A stretch of DNA of 32,758 nucleotides, from contig NZ_QTNQ01000045.1 in the NCBI RefSeq assembly GCF_018424695.1, positions 1 to 32,758 on the forward strand, written 5' to 3'. Positions 17,366 to 24,723 of the stretch are shown one piece after another (positions within the stretch are counted from its first letter, which is position 1; each line of letters begins with the position of its first letter). A program made the translations under genes and the position numbers. This DNA is from Vannielia litorea (lineage in GTDB: Bacteria; Pseudomonadota; Alphaproteobacteria; Rhodobacterales; Rhodobacteraceae). Under the pieces are notes generated by a model. That model saw only the letters and a list, made by a program, of their open reading frames with translations, was not told the DNA's origin and did no database searches.

Positions 17366-18034
17366 CTATCGGCTGATGACCTGGCAGCTCTCGGCCTTCA
17401 CAAGCTTGCGGCTTTCGCGCTGGGTTGCGCCCTTCACCACCCGACCACGACCGGGTTCGGCGACGGTGGTCTTGGAGGAGGAGACCAGCTCTGTCAGCTG
17501 GCACTTGCCGCCTTGCAGCGCGACTTTCATCCGGAAGCCGGCCTCGGTGACCTGCTTGCTGCCCTCGGCGGTGGTGAGCACGCGGTTGACCCCCATGCTG
17601 GCCGTGAGTCCGCTGTTCGACAGCTGGTAGCGCGCCGTTGTCACCTGGTTGGCCTTGTAGTCCACCGGGATGCCCGGCGGCAGGCGCACGCGGGAGCCGT
17701 CGCTGCACCGCTCGGTGCGGCTCTTGGCGGCGTAGGTGCAGCTCTTGGTCGTGCGGCTGGACCGGCCCTCGAACACCAGCGCTGCGGCGGAGCCATCGGC
17801 TCCGCGCTTGGCGCCGATCTCGAAGGTCTTGCAGTTGGACTTGACGGTTTCGATGGCCAGAAGCCGCCCGAACTGGTTGACGTCATAGATGGTGCGGCAG
17901 GTGTCGTTGGAGCGGCCGAACCCACGGGAGAGCACCTGTTTCTCGGTGAAGGTGATGCGCAGCTTCAGGTCAGCTTGCGCCGTGGTGGCGGGGAGGCTGG
18001 CAAGCAGCGCGGTGGCAAGGATCCATCTCAGCAT
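17366..18034 (-). CDS. Secreted protein of unknown function
   Basis: This 222-residue protein has a clear signal peptide (MLRWILATALLASLPATTAQA, split near residue 21) and no further membrane segment. The mature part is basic and Ser/Thr-rich, with several Cys residues (NDTCRTIYD, SNCKTFEIG, TKSCTYAAK, SRTERCSDGS, GGKCQLTEL, KAESCQVISR) that could form disulphides in the periplasm. I do not recognise a family. GAGGGG lies eight bases before the ATG. It is between another secreted-protein gene (31 bases upstream) and the phosphoesterase gene (2 bases downstream), all on the minus strand, so a three-gene operon is likely. Confidence 0.78.
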   Translation of the reverse strand: MLRWILATALLASLPATTAQADLKLRITFTEKQVLSRGFGRSNDTCRTIYDVNQFGRLLAIETVKSNCKTFEIGAKRGADGSAAALVFEGRSSRTTKSCTYAAKSRTERCSDGSRVRLPPGIPVDYKANQVTTARYQLSNSGLTASMGVNRVLTTAEGSKQVTEAGFRMKVALQGGKCQLTELVSSSKTTVAEPGRGRVVKGATQRESRKLVKAESCQVISR

Positions 18035-18065
18035 CGTTTATCCCCTCGATTTCCCCGGACCCGGC

Positions 18066-18734
18066 TCAGTTGCAATAGGTCCGCCCATTGTAGGTTGCAC
18101 AATTGCGCCCGCCGCCACCACCCCCACCGGAGGCCTTGGGCTTTGACGCCTTGGCCTGCCGAACGCGGCAGGTGCCCCGGGTATCCAGGTACTGGCCGGA
18201 GGGGCAGGTTTTGAGCTCGCAGCGGTTTTCCACCTTTACCTCGCGCACCGAGCAGACCAGCGGGCAGGTGCCCTCGGGCATCTTTTGCAACAGTCCTGCG
18301 AGGGTGATGGACAGCTCCATCTCGGCGATATCGGGCACTGCATCGCGTAGCCGGTCCATCGCCCGCTCCGAGTTGCGGCCCCAGTCGCCATCGACCGGAC
18401 CTGCATCACAGCCCAGGCGGTTGAGCTCCTCCTGGAGGGTGAAGTACATGTCTTCCTTCTCCTCCTCCTCGATCGGCATGAAGACGGTGGCCGGGATGGC
18501 CACGCGGACGATGGGCACCCCATCGTCCCCCCATGTGACCTGGATATCCTCGCCGACGATCCCGGCGGTATCCACGCCCTCCTGTTCGACGTCCTCGGGC
18601 TCATCGATCACCAGTGCGGCGCCACCATCGGCGGCGGTCCCCGCCTCCTGTGCGGAGGAGGGGTGCAAGAGGGTCAGCATCGACCCGAACGCGAGGACAA
18701 GCGCGACGAAAATCCGCCGGTATGAGTTCGTCAT
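18066..18734 (-). CDS. Secreted protein with peptidoglycan-binding-like motif and Cys-rich tail
   Basis: This 222-residue protein has a signal peptide cleaved near HPSSAQ/EA (residues 1-29), an acidic segment, a stretch at about 97-133 (MYFTLQEELNRLGCDAGPVD, then GDWGRNSERAMDRLRDA) resembling a peptidoglycan-binding type 1 repeat, and a Cys-rich segment at 157-189 (CPLVCSVREVKVENRCEL, CPSGQYLDTRGTC). A run of seven Gly (203-209) leads to the tail NCATYNGRTYCN. Similar Cys-rich ends are found, from memory, in secreted caspase-like proteins of alphaproteobacteria, but no peptidase domain is present here. It is the first gene of the three-gene minus-strand group. Role in the envelope is inferred. 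Confidence 0.78.
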   Translation of the reverse strand: MTNSYRRIFVALVLAFGSMLTLLHPSSAQEAGTAADGGAALVIDEPEDVEQEGVDTAGIVGEDIQVTWGDDGVPIVRVAIPATVFMPIEEEEKEDMYFTLQEELNRLGCDAGPVDGDWGRNSERAMDRLRDAVPDIAEMELSITLAGLLQKMPEGTCPLVCSVREVKVENRCELKTCPSGQYLDTRGTCRVRQAKASKPKASGGGGGGGRNCATYNGRTYCN

Positions 18735-18794
18735 TCAATCCATTTGCACCGGGCCCGAGGGTGGCCCGCCGCACCTTTCGCAGGAGAGCGTAAC

Positions 18795-18825
18795 AAAAAA
18801 GCCCCGTTCACTCCAACGGGGCTTT
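18795..18825 (-). terminator. Terminator of the peroxiredoxin gene
   Basis: The arms at 18798-18808 and 18815-18825 (AAAGCCCCGTT and its exact complement) enclose a six-base loop. On the minus strand the stem is followed by a T-run (complement of AAAAAA at 18795-18800), 43 bases after the peroxiredoxin stop. Confidence 0.9.
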
Positions 18826-18867
18826 CTCACAGTTACGGGAAGTTGCACCGCAACCTCACGGCAGGCC

Positions 18868-19521
18868 TCAGCCCGGGTTCTTGGCGAAGCGCAGGTAGGG
18901 CAGTTTCTTGTCGAGCGCGCCGTATTTCTCTTCGGCGGCGGCGTCATCGAGCGCGAGCGCCACGATCACATCCTGCCCGGTTTCCCAGTTGGCGGGCGTG
19001 GCCAGCGGCTGCTCGTAGGTGCGCTGGAGGCCGTCGAGCGCGCGCAGCACCTCGGCGAAGTTGCGGCCCACCGACATCGGGTAGGTCATCATCAGCTGCA
19101 CCTTCTTGTTGGGCGCGATGATGAAGACCGAGCGCACGGTGGCGCTGTCGGCCGGGGTGCGGCCATCGGGCAGGTAGGCGTCGGCGGGGAGCATGTCGAA
19201 GGCCTTGGAGAAGGTCAGCTCGGTATCGGCCACGATGGGAAAGCCCGCCTTGGCACCACCGAAGCTTTCAATGTCACCCTTCCATTTCTTGTGATCTTCC
19301 GCCCCGTCGACGGAAACGCCAAGCACCTTGGTGCCGCGCTTTTCCCACTCGTCGGCAAGCTGGGCGACTGCGCCGAACTCGGTGGTGCAGACCGGGGTGA
19401 AGTCTTTCGGGTGGGAGAAAATGACCGCCCAGCTGTCACCGATCCAGTCGTGCAGCGTGAGCTCGCCGAGGTCGGTCGGGAAGGTGAGGTTCGGGACGGT
19501 ATCGTTGATGCGCAAGGCCAT
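18868..19521 (-). CDS. 1-Cys peroxiredoxin (Prx6-type)
   Basis: This 217-residue thiol peroxidase reduces hydrogen peroxide and organic peroxides. The peroxidatic Cys45 is in HPKDFTPVCTTEFG; the long C-terminal extension (TYPMSVGRNFAEVLR, then ALDGLQRTYEQPLATPANW) is typical of the Prx6 group, and the protein has no other Cys, which fits a 1-Cys mechanism. The ATG at 19521 (MALRINDTVPN) has a perfect AGGAGG six bases away; the open frame from 19560 has none. It stands alone on the minus strand, with its own terminator, and is divergent from ggt. CTTCC (19565-19569) and GGAAG (19576-19580) form a short inverted repeat upstream that could be an operator. Confidence 0.95.
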   Translation of the reverse strand: MALRINDTVPNLTFPTDLGELTLHDWIGDSWAVIFSHPKDFTPVCTTEFGAVAQLADEWEKRGTKVLGVSVDGAEDHKKWKGDIESFGGAKAGFPIVADTELTFSKAFDMLPADAYLPDGRTPADSATVRSVFIIAPNKKVQLMMTYPMSVGRNFAEVLRALDGLQRTYEQPLATPANWETGQDVIVALALDDAAAEEKYGALDKKLPYLRFAKNPG

Positions 19522-19779
19522 GGTGTCCTCCTGACGTTTGGTCTTGTGGCATAGATACATTCAGCTTCCCGAATTGGAAGGGGCCGACGGGGTCGGAAAG
19601 GAGGGCGTTTTGACGCTGCCGCGACATTGGGAACGCGTGTTTCGGTGCCGGGCGGCGCGCAGCACGGGGGTTTTGCGGCGACGATCAACCCATGGGCGAA
19701 AACCCGCCGAGCCGGTTGCCTCGGCTGCCACTCATCACAGGTTTGAGAGGACGGACTTCACAAAAACAGGGAGAGAGAC

Positions 19780-21501
19780 ATGAAACCAGTCATCGCGGGG
19801 GCGCTGGCCCTTTCGCTTGTCGCCGCGCCGGGGGTGGCGCAGGAAGCGGCGATCTTCTCGGGCGACGACCGGATTCATCCGGTCTACGCGCAGAACGGCA
19901 TGGTCTCGGCGCAGGAGGCGGTGGCCGCGCAGGTTGGGCTCGAAATCTTGCAGGCTGGCGGCAATGCGGTGGATGCGGGCGTGGCCGTGGCCTTCGCGCT
20001 GGCCGTCACCCTGCCGCGCGCGGGCAACCTCGGCGGCGGCGGCTTCATGATCGTGCATGACGCCGAGAGTGGTGAGACCAAGGCGATTGATTACCGCGAG
20101 ATGGCGCCTGCCTCGGCGGATCGGGATATGTTCCTCGATGCCGAGGGCAATGCCGACAGCAATCTGAGCCGCTTCACCGGGCTGGCGACCGGGGTGCCGG
20201 GCACGGTTGCGGGCATGCAGATGGCGCTGGACGAGTATGGCACCATGACGCTGGCCGAGGTGGTGCAGCCCGCGCTGGAGCTGGCCCGTGACGGGATCGA
20301 CGTGACGCCGGGCCTCGCCGACAGCCTCAAGGGGCTGGAGGGCCGGTTGAAGAAGTGGCCCGCCTCCGAGACCATTTTCTACAAGGAGGATGGCAGCTTC
20401 TACGAGCCCGGCGAGCGGCTGGTGCAGGCCGATCTGGCGGCGACGCTTCAGAAGATTGCCGACGAGGGGCCAGCAGGCTTCTACGAGGGTGAAGTGGCCG
20501 AGGCGATCAGCAAGGCGGTGACCGATGCTGGCGGACGGATCACCGTTGAGGACATGGCCAATTACAAGGCCGTGCTGCGCGAGCCGGTGACGGGCACCTA
20601 CCGCGGCTACGAGATCGTTTCGATGCCGCCGCCCTCCTCCGGCGGGGCGCATATCGTGCAGATCCTGAACGTGCTGGAAGAGTATCCGGTGGGCTTTCTC
20701 GGCCACAATTCGGCGGAGACGATCCACCTGATGTCCGAAGCGATGAAGCGCGCCTATGCCGACCGCTCCGAGTATCTGGGCGACAGCGACTACGTGGATG
20801 TGCCGCTGGCCGAGATCACCTCGAAGGACTACGCCGCCGGGATCCGCGAAGGGATCAGCCGCAACGTGGCCACCCCTTCGAGCACGATCAAGCCGGGCGA
20901 TCTGGCCCCCTACGAGAGCAACGAAACCACCCATTTCTCGATCGTCGACAAGGACGGCAACGCGGTGTCGAACACCTATACCATCAACTTCAGCTACGGT
21001 TCGGGCATGGTGGCCGATGGCACCGGCGTGCTGATGAACAACGAGATGGACGACTTCGCCGCCAAGCCGGGCGTGCCCAATGCCTACGGGCTGATCGGCG
21101 GGGATGCCAACGCGGTGGAGGGCGGCAAGCGCCCGCTGTCGTCGATGAGCCCGACGCTGGTGATGAAGGATGGCGAGGTGTTCATGGTCACCGGTTCGCC
21201 CGGCGGCTCGCGCATCATCACCACCACGCTCCAGGTCATCATGAACGTGATCGACCACGGCATGAATATCGCCGAGGCCAGCACCGCGCCGCGCATCCAC
21301 CACCAGTGGCTGCCTGACGAGATCCGCATCGAAGAGGGGATCAGCCCCGATACCATCGCGATTCTCGAACAGAAGGGTCACACGGTGAGCCGCAAGTCGG
21401 TGATGGGCTCGACCCAGTCGATCATGGTCGACAAGGAGAGCGGCCTGCTCTTCGGCGCCTCCGACCCGCGCCGGGTGGACGCGGCGACCGTGGGCTACTG
21501 A
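19780..21501 (+). CDS. ggt: Gamma-glutamyltransferase, periplasmic
   Basis: Ggt cleaves the gamma-glutamyl bond of glutathione and transfers or hydrolyses the glutamyl group. The 573-residue precursor has a signal peptide ending near GVAQ. The N-terminal part shows LQAGGNAVDAGVAVAFAL and NLGGGGFM. Self-cleavage is expected before Thr383 in NETTHFSIVDKDGNAVS, which becomes the N-terminal nucleophile of the small subunit; GSPGGSRIITTTLQVI follows. AGGGAGAG lies just before the ATG. It is divergent from the peroxiredoxin gene and followed by a terminator and a glutathione transferase gene, in line with glutathione turnover. A second Ggt-like gene starts at 27145. Confidence 0.96.
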   Translation: MKPVIAGALALSLVAAPGVAQEAAIFSGDDRIHPVYAQNGMVSAQEAVAAQVGLEILQAGGNAVDAGVAVAFALAVTLPRAGNLGGGGFMIVHDAESGETKAIDYREMAPASADRDMFLDAEGNADSNLSRFTGLATGVPGTVAGMQMALDEYGTMTLAEVVQPALELARDGIDVTPGLADSLKGLEGRLKKWPASETIFYKEDGSFYEPGERLVQADLAATLQKIADEGPAGFYEGEVAEAISKAVTDAGGRITVEDMANYKAVLREPVTGTYRGYEIVSMPPPSSGGAHIVQILNVLEEYPVGFLGHNSAETIHLMSEAMKRAYADRSEYLGDSDYVDVPLAEITSKDYAAGIREGISRNVATPSSTIKPGDLAPYESNETTHFSIVDKDGNAVSNTYTINFSYGSGMVADGTGVLMNNEMDDFAAKPGVPNAYGLIGGDANAVEGGKRPLSSMSPTLVMKDGEVFMVTGSPGGSRIITTTLQVIMNVIDHGMNIAEASTAPRIHHQWLPDEIRIEEGISPDTIAILEQKGHTVSRKSVMGSTQSIMVDKESGLLFGASDPRRVDAATVGY

Positions 21502-21509
21502 ACTGACGG

Positions 21510-21533
21510 GCCCGCCGGCCATGGTCGGCGGGC
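21510..21533 (+). terminator. ggt terminator
   Basis: GCCCGCCGGCC (21510-21520) and GGTCGGCGGGC (21523-21533) pair with one G-U, nine bases after the ggt stop, followed by TTGCTCTT, an imperfect U-tract. Confidence 0.65.
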
Positions 21534-21587
21534 TTGCTCTTCCCTCCAGTATATGTTGATCTCAACTCTTCTGAAGCGGAGAGAGCC

Positions 21588-22256
21588 ATGAAAGAAAGTC
21601 AGCTAAAGGTCTGGGGCTATGACTGGGTGCCCGATTTCGCCAAGGGTCAGGTTCGGGATTTTCGCCTGCGCTGGGCGCTGATCGAGGCAGGGCTATCGTA
21701 TGACGTGGATCATGTTGCCATGGGCACGCAGGGCAAGCCCGAGCATCTCGCCCGCCAGCCCTTCGGGCAGGTGCCGGTGTTGGAGGTCGACGGCGCGCCG
21801 ATGTTTGAGAGCGGCGCGATCGTCTGGCGGATCGCGGAGCAGAGCGACGTGCTTTTGCCGCCAGAGGTGGACCGTTACGCCGCGCTGAGCTGGGTCTTTG
21901 CCGCGCTCAACTCGGTCGAGCCGCTGACCGGCGTTGTCGGCACCGTCCAGACCTTCGTGGAAGACCGTGAGGCCGCCGAACGCGTGGCCCCCACCCTGCG
22001 GGCGATGGCGGGCAAGAAGCTGAAGCGGCTGGCCGGAGCGCTGGGGGAGAAAGACTATCTGCTGGGAGACAGCTTCTGCGTGGCCGACCTGATGATGGCC
22101 TCGGTGCTGCACGGGCTCGACGGGCTTGCGTTGATCGAGGATTTCCCGACGCTGGTGGCCTACCGCGACCGGTGCCTGTCGCGCCCGGCCTATCAAAAGG
22201 CCATGGGCGACCAGATCGCGGAGATCGAGAGCAACGCGGCGAAATACGCGCGGTAG
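21588..22256 (+). CDS. Glutathione S-transferase family protein
   Basis: This 222-residue protein has the GST fold: an N-terminal thioredoxin-like domain with FGQVPVLEVDGAPMFESGAI (cis-Pro and the Glu-Ser that binds the glutamyl end of glutathione, near residues 63-82) and an all-helical C-terminal domain (GDSFCVADLMMASVLHGL with the conserved Asp). The beginning (KVWGYDWVPDFAKG) is longer than in standard GSTs and no obvious catalytic Ser or Cys stands at the first helix, so class and activity are uncertain. The start is ATG 21588 with GGAGAG upstream; the frame is open from 21534 but that includes the ggt terminator. The end is convergent with the minus-strand operon. Confidence 0.88.
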   Translation: MKESQLKVWGYDWVPDFAKGQVRDFRLRWALIEAGLSYDVDHVAMGTQGKPEHLARQPFGQVPVLEVDGAPMFESGAIVWRIAEQSDVLLPPEVDRYAALSWVFAALNSVEPLTGVVGTVQTFVEDREAAERVAPTLRAMAGKKLKRLAGALGEKDYLLGDSFCVADLMMASVLHGLDGLALIEDFPTLVAYRDRCLSRPAYQKAMGDQIAEIESNAAKYAR

Positions 22257-22272
22257 ACGCCGGGGCGGCGGG

Positions 22273-22857
22273 CTAGGGTTCGGCGGTGGGCGCGCTGCCG
22301 ATGAGCCCGCCTGTCAGGTCATGGAGGTGGCCTTCAAGCGGCCCCATCGCCAGCGTAACGGAAAGCGCCAGCAGCGCTCCCAGCATGGCTACGCCATCCC
22401 CGCGGGGCGCGCCGCGGCCCAGCCTGTCGACCAGTCGCGCCGTCAGGACGAAGCCCGCGACCGCCGCAACACCGCAGGCAAGCCCCCAGAGCCAGAGGTT
22501 CGCCCCGGGCAGCCAACGGCCCAGCATGAGGGCCAAGAGCCCCGCCGCATAGCCGAGGATGAAGCCGAGCGGCAGGGTCAGCACCCAGCCCAGCACCACC
22601 CCTGCCGGGCTGCCCGCCGGGGTGGGAGTGGTGGCGATGAGGCGGGCAAATACGATGGGCGCCTCGATCAACAGGCCTTCGGGCGGCAGGCTGCCATCAA
22701 GCACCCCGTCGCCCCTGGCCTTCAGCCCGACGCGCCGTCCATCAGCGGCGCGCACCGTCAGCAGCACCTCGCCCGCCTTCACGGCCCCGCCGGGCGTGGC
22801 ATGGGCCTCGTCGACCGTGAGCGGATAGGCCAGGCTCACGGGTGTCTTCAACTCCAT
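22273..22857 (-). CDS. Membrane protein with N-terminal barrel-like domain, unknown function
   Basis: This 194-residue protein is of no family I know. Residues about 15-70 (GGAVKAGEVLLTVRAADGRR, VGLKARGDGVLDG) have the look of a small beta-barrel of the lipoyl/HlyD kind, without the lysine-bearing attachment motif. Three or four membrane segments follow (VVLGWVLTLPLGFILGYAAG, LWLWGLACGVAAVAGFVL, VAMLGALLALSVTLAMG). There are two adjacent ATG codons; I prefer 22857 because AGGAGG then lies five bases away rather than two. The ribosome site overlaps the rluA stop region. It is the last gene of the six-gene minus-strand operon. Confidence 0.7.
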   Translation of the reverse strand: MELKTPVSLAYPLTVDEAHATPGGAVKAGEVLLTVRAADGRRVGLKARGDGVLDGSLPPEGLLIEAPIVFARLIATTPTPAGSPAGVVLGWVLTLPLGFILGYAAGLLALMLGRWLPGANLWLWGLACGVAAVAGFVLTARLVDRLGRGAPRGDGVAMLGALLALSVTLAMGPLEGHLHDLTGGLIGSAPTAEP

Positions 22858-22866
22858 CATGGCCTC

Positions 22867-23514
22867 CTAGAACGGTGCCTTCGCCCGAAAACTCACGCCT
22901 TTGCCGCCGTCCGGGTGGAGCACGCGAAGCATCTCGGCATGGAGCATGAGGCGGGGGAAGTCCAGTGCCGGGCCTGTCGCATAGAACGGATCACCCAGGA
23001 TCGGGTGGCCGATTTCGCGCATATGCACCCGCAGCTGGTGGCTTCGTCCGGTTTCGGGCATGAGCCGAACCCGGCTCTCCCCGCCCGTCGCCTTGAGGCG
23101 CTTCCAGCGGGTCAGTGCGGGCTTGCCGTTTTCATGGTCCACCATCTGGCGCGGGCGATTGGGCCAGTCGACGATGAGCGGCAGGTTCACCTCGCCCTCG
23201 GGGTCGGCCATCTCGCCCCAGACTCGGGCCACGTACTGCTTTTTCGTGCGCCGGCGCTCGAATTGCAGGCCGAGGTGGCGTTGGGCGTGGGGGGTCATGG
23301 CAAAAACCATCACCCCAGATGTGTCACGGTCCAGCCGGTGCACCAATAGCGCCTCGGGGAAGGCGGCCTGCACGCGGGTGAGCAGGCAATCGGCGAGATG
23401 TGCGCCCTTGCCGGGCACGGAGAGCAGGCCCGAGGGCTTGTTGACGGCCAGCAGATCCTGATCGTGGTGGAGCACGTCGAGCGGCGTGTCGGGCGGGCTG
23501 TAGCTGTCACTCAT
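22867..23514 (-). CDS. rluA: RluA-type pseudouridine synthase
   Basis: This 215-residue protein matches RluA in length and motifs: LLAVNKPSGLLSVPGKG, the catalytic HRLDRDTSG (Asp62), KKQYVARVWGEM, LPLIVDWPNRPRQMVDHENG, and GRSHQLRVHMREIGHPILGD. E. coli RluA modifies U746 of 23S rRNA and U32 of some tRNAs; the DWPNRP segment makes RluA more likely than RluC or RluD. No S4 domain is present, as in RluA. Its ATG overlaps the GFA stop in ATGA (23511-23514), so it is translationally coupled. Confidence 0.93.
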   Translation of the reverse strand: MSDSYSPPDTPLDVLHHDQDLLAVNKPSGLLSVPGKGAHLADCLLTRVQAAFPEALLVHRLDRDTSGVMVFAMTPHAQRHLGLQFERRRTKKQYVARVWGEMADPEGEVNLPLIVDWPNRPRQMVDHENGKPALTRWKRLKATGGESRVRLMPETGRSHQLRVHMREIGHPILGDPFYATGPALDFPRLMLHAEMLRVLHPDGGKGVSFRAKAPF

Positions 23515-23882
23515 GCCTGCCGCAGCCCGTCGGCGATCTCGTAGTAGTCGCCCTTGGAGGCCGTATGGATGTGCTTCTCCAACCGCAATCCGGTCGGGCC
23601 TTCGAGCGCACCAAGCGAGAATCCCATGTCGCCTGAACCGAGGCGCTGCCAGAACAGGCCGGAGCCGCAGACCGGGCAGAAGCCGCGCCGGGCCGTCTCG
23701 CTCGCGTGATACCAGCGCACCTCGCCTTCGATCACGATCTCGCTTTCCGGCACCTCGGCATCAGCCATGAAGTGCCCCGACTGCTTGCGGCATTGCGTGC
23801 AATGGCAGGCCACCGCCTCATCGGGCGTGCCCGTAACGGTGAAGCGCACCGCGCCGCAGTTGCATCGGCCGGAGAGGCTCAC
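23511..23882 (-). CDS. GFA family (glutathione-dependent formaldehyde-activating fold) protein, paralogue 1
   Basis: This 123-residue protein has the zinc-binding Cys pattern of the GFA/CENP-V family: CNCGAVRF (7-14), CHCTQCRKQSG (26-36) and FCPVCGSGLFW (68-78). The family includes an enzyme reported to join formaldehyde to glutathione, but most members are uncharacterised. The start is GTG at 23882, overlapping the previous stop in GTGA; its stop overlaps the rluA start. It is identical to the next gene's product at 71 of 123 ungapped positions, so the pair arose by tandem duplication. Confidence 0.92.
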   Translation of the reverse strand: MSLSGRCNCGAVRFTVTGTPDEAVACHCTQCRKQSGHFMADAEVPESEIVIEGEVRWYHASETARRGFCPVCGSGLFWQRLGSGDMGFSLGALEGPTGLRLEKHIHTASKGDYYEIADGLRQA

Positions 23883-24250
23883 CGCTGCTCCACCCCGTCG
23901 GCAATGTCATAGTAGTCGCCCTTGTCGGCGGTGAAGATGTGCTTTTGCAGGGTCAGGCCGGTGGGGCCATCGATGGCGCCGAGGGCAAAGCTGGTGGTGC
24001 CTTCCGCATTGTGCTTCCAGAAGAGGAAGCTGCCGCAGGTAGGGCAGAAGCCGCGCTTGGCGGTCTCGGAGGAGACATACCACTGGGGTTCGCCTTGAAT
24101 CGTCAGCTCCGCGTCCTTCACATAGGCCGAGGACCAGAGGTGCCCCGACATTCGGCGGCATTGCCCGCAATGGCAGACCGACACCCCCTGCGGTTCGCCC
24201 GTCGCCTCGAAGCGGATCGCGCCACAGAGGCAGCTTCCCTTCAGGCTCAT
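23879..24250 (-). CDS. GFA family protein, paralogue 2
   Basis: This product also has 123 residues, with CLCGAIRF (7-14), CHCGQCRRMSG (26-36) and FCPTCGSFLFW (68-78). The last 30 residues (GPTGLTLQKHIFTADKGDYY, DIADG) are the part best conserved between the paralogues. The ATG at 24250 overlaps the msrC stop in ATGA (24247-24250). The longer open frame upstream only shadows msrC. The substrate is unknown; the presence beside msrC and a glutathione-linked neighbourhood is suggestive but weak. Confidence 0.92.
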   Translation of the reverse strand: MSLKGSCLCGAIRFEATGEPQGVSVCHCGQCRRMSGHLWSSAYVKDAELTIQGEPQWYVSSETAKRGFCPTCGSFLFWKHNAEGTTSFALGAIDGPTGLTLQKHIFTADKGDYYDIADGVEQR

Positions 24251-24723
24251 CGCCAGTGCCCTCCGTTGCCGAAAGCGGCCTCGAGCACCCGCGCCAGACC
24301 CTCGGCATCGGCCTGGGTGAAGGCGGCGGGCCGGTCGCTGTCGATATCCAGCACGCCGATCAGCCGGCCGGAGGCGCCGCGCACCGGCAGCACGATTTCC
24401 GAGCGGGTGGAGGAGGAGCATGCGATATGGCCAGGGAAGGTCTCGACATCATCGACAAGCTGGACCTCGCCCGTGGCGGCGCAGGTGCCGCAGACGCCTT
24501 TTCCGAAAGGGATGACAAGACAGCCGTGGCCGCCCTGATAGGGGCCGATCTTCAGCATCCCCGGCGCCGTGACGCGGTAAAAGCCGGTCCAGTCAAACCG
24601 GTCGTCGGCGTGGTGAATCTCGCAGGCGAGCGTGGCCATGAGCGCCACCTCGTCGGTTTCGTTCTCTGTGAGGCTTTCGACCACCTTCACAAGTGCGGCG
24701 TAATCCACCTCAGGCACGTTCAA
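24247..24723 (-). CDS. msrC: Free methionine-(R)-sulfoxide reductase, GAF type
   Basis: This 158-residue GAF-domain enzyme reduces free methionine-R-sulfoxide. Three cysteines stand at 68, 78 and 102 (GGHGC, GKGVCG, GHIACSS), with spacings of 10 and 24 that match the C84, C94 and C118 of the E. coli enzyme. The motifs DWTGFYRV, IPFGKGVCGT and FPGHIACSSSTRSEIVLPV are complete, and GVLDIDSDRP ends the core. The ATG at 24723 lies inside the 3' end of the thiolase gene (14-base overlap), so the gene is probably coupled to it. Confidence 0.95.
   Translation of the reverse strand: MNVPEVDYAALVKVVESLTENETDEVALMATLACEIHHADDRFDWTGFYRVTAPGMLKIGPYQGGHGCLVIPFGKGVCGTCAATGEVQLVDDVETFPGHIACSSSTRSEIVLPVRGASGRLIGVLDIDSDRPAAFTQADAEGLARVLEAAFGNGGHWR

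Noticed and set aside
19735..21522. Long minus-strand frame antisense to ggt (595 residues)
   Set aside because: It has the same His/Arg-rich antisense composition, no domain, and full overlap with a clear Ggt gene.
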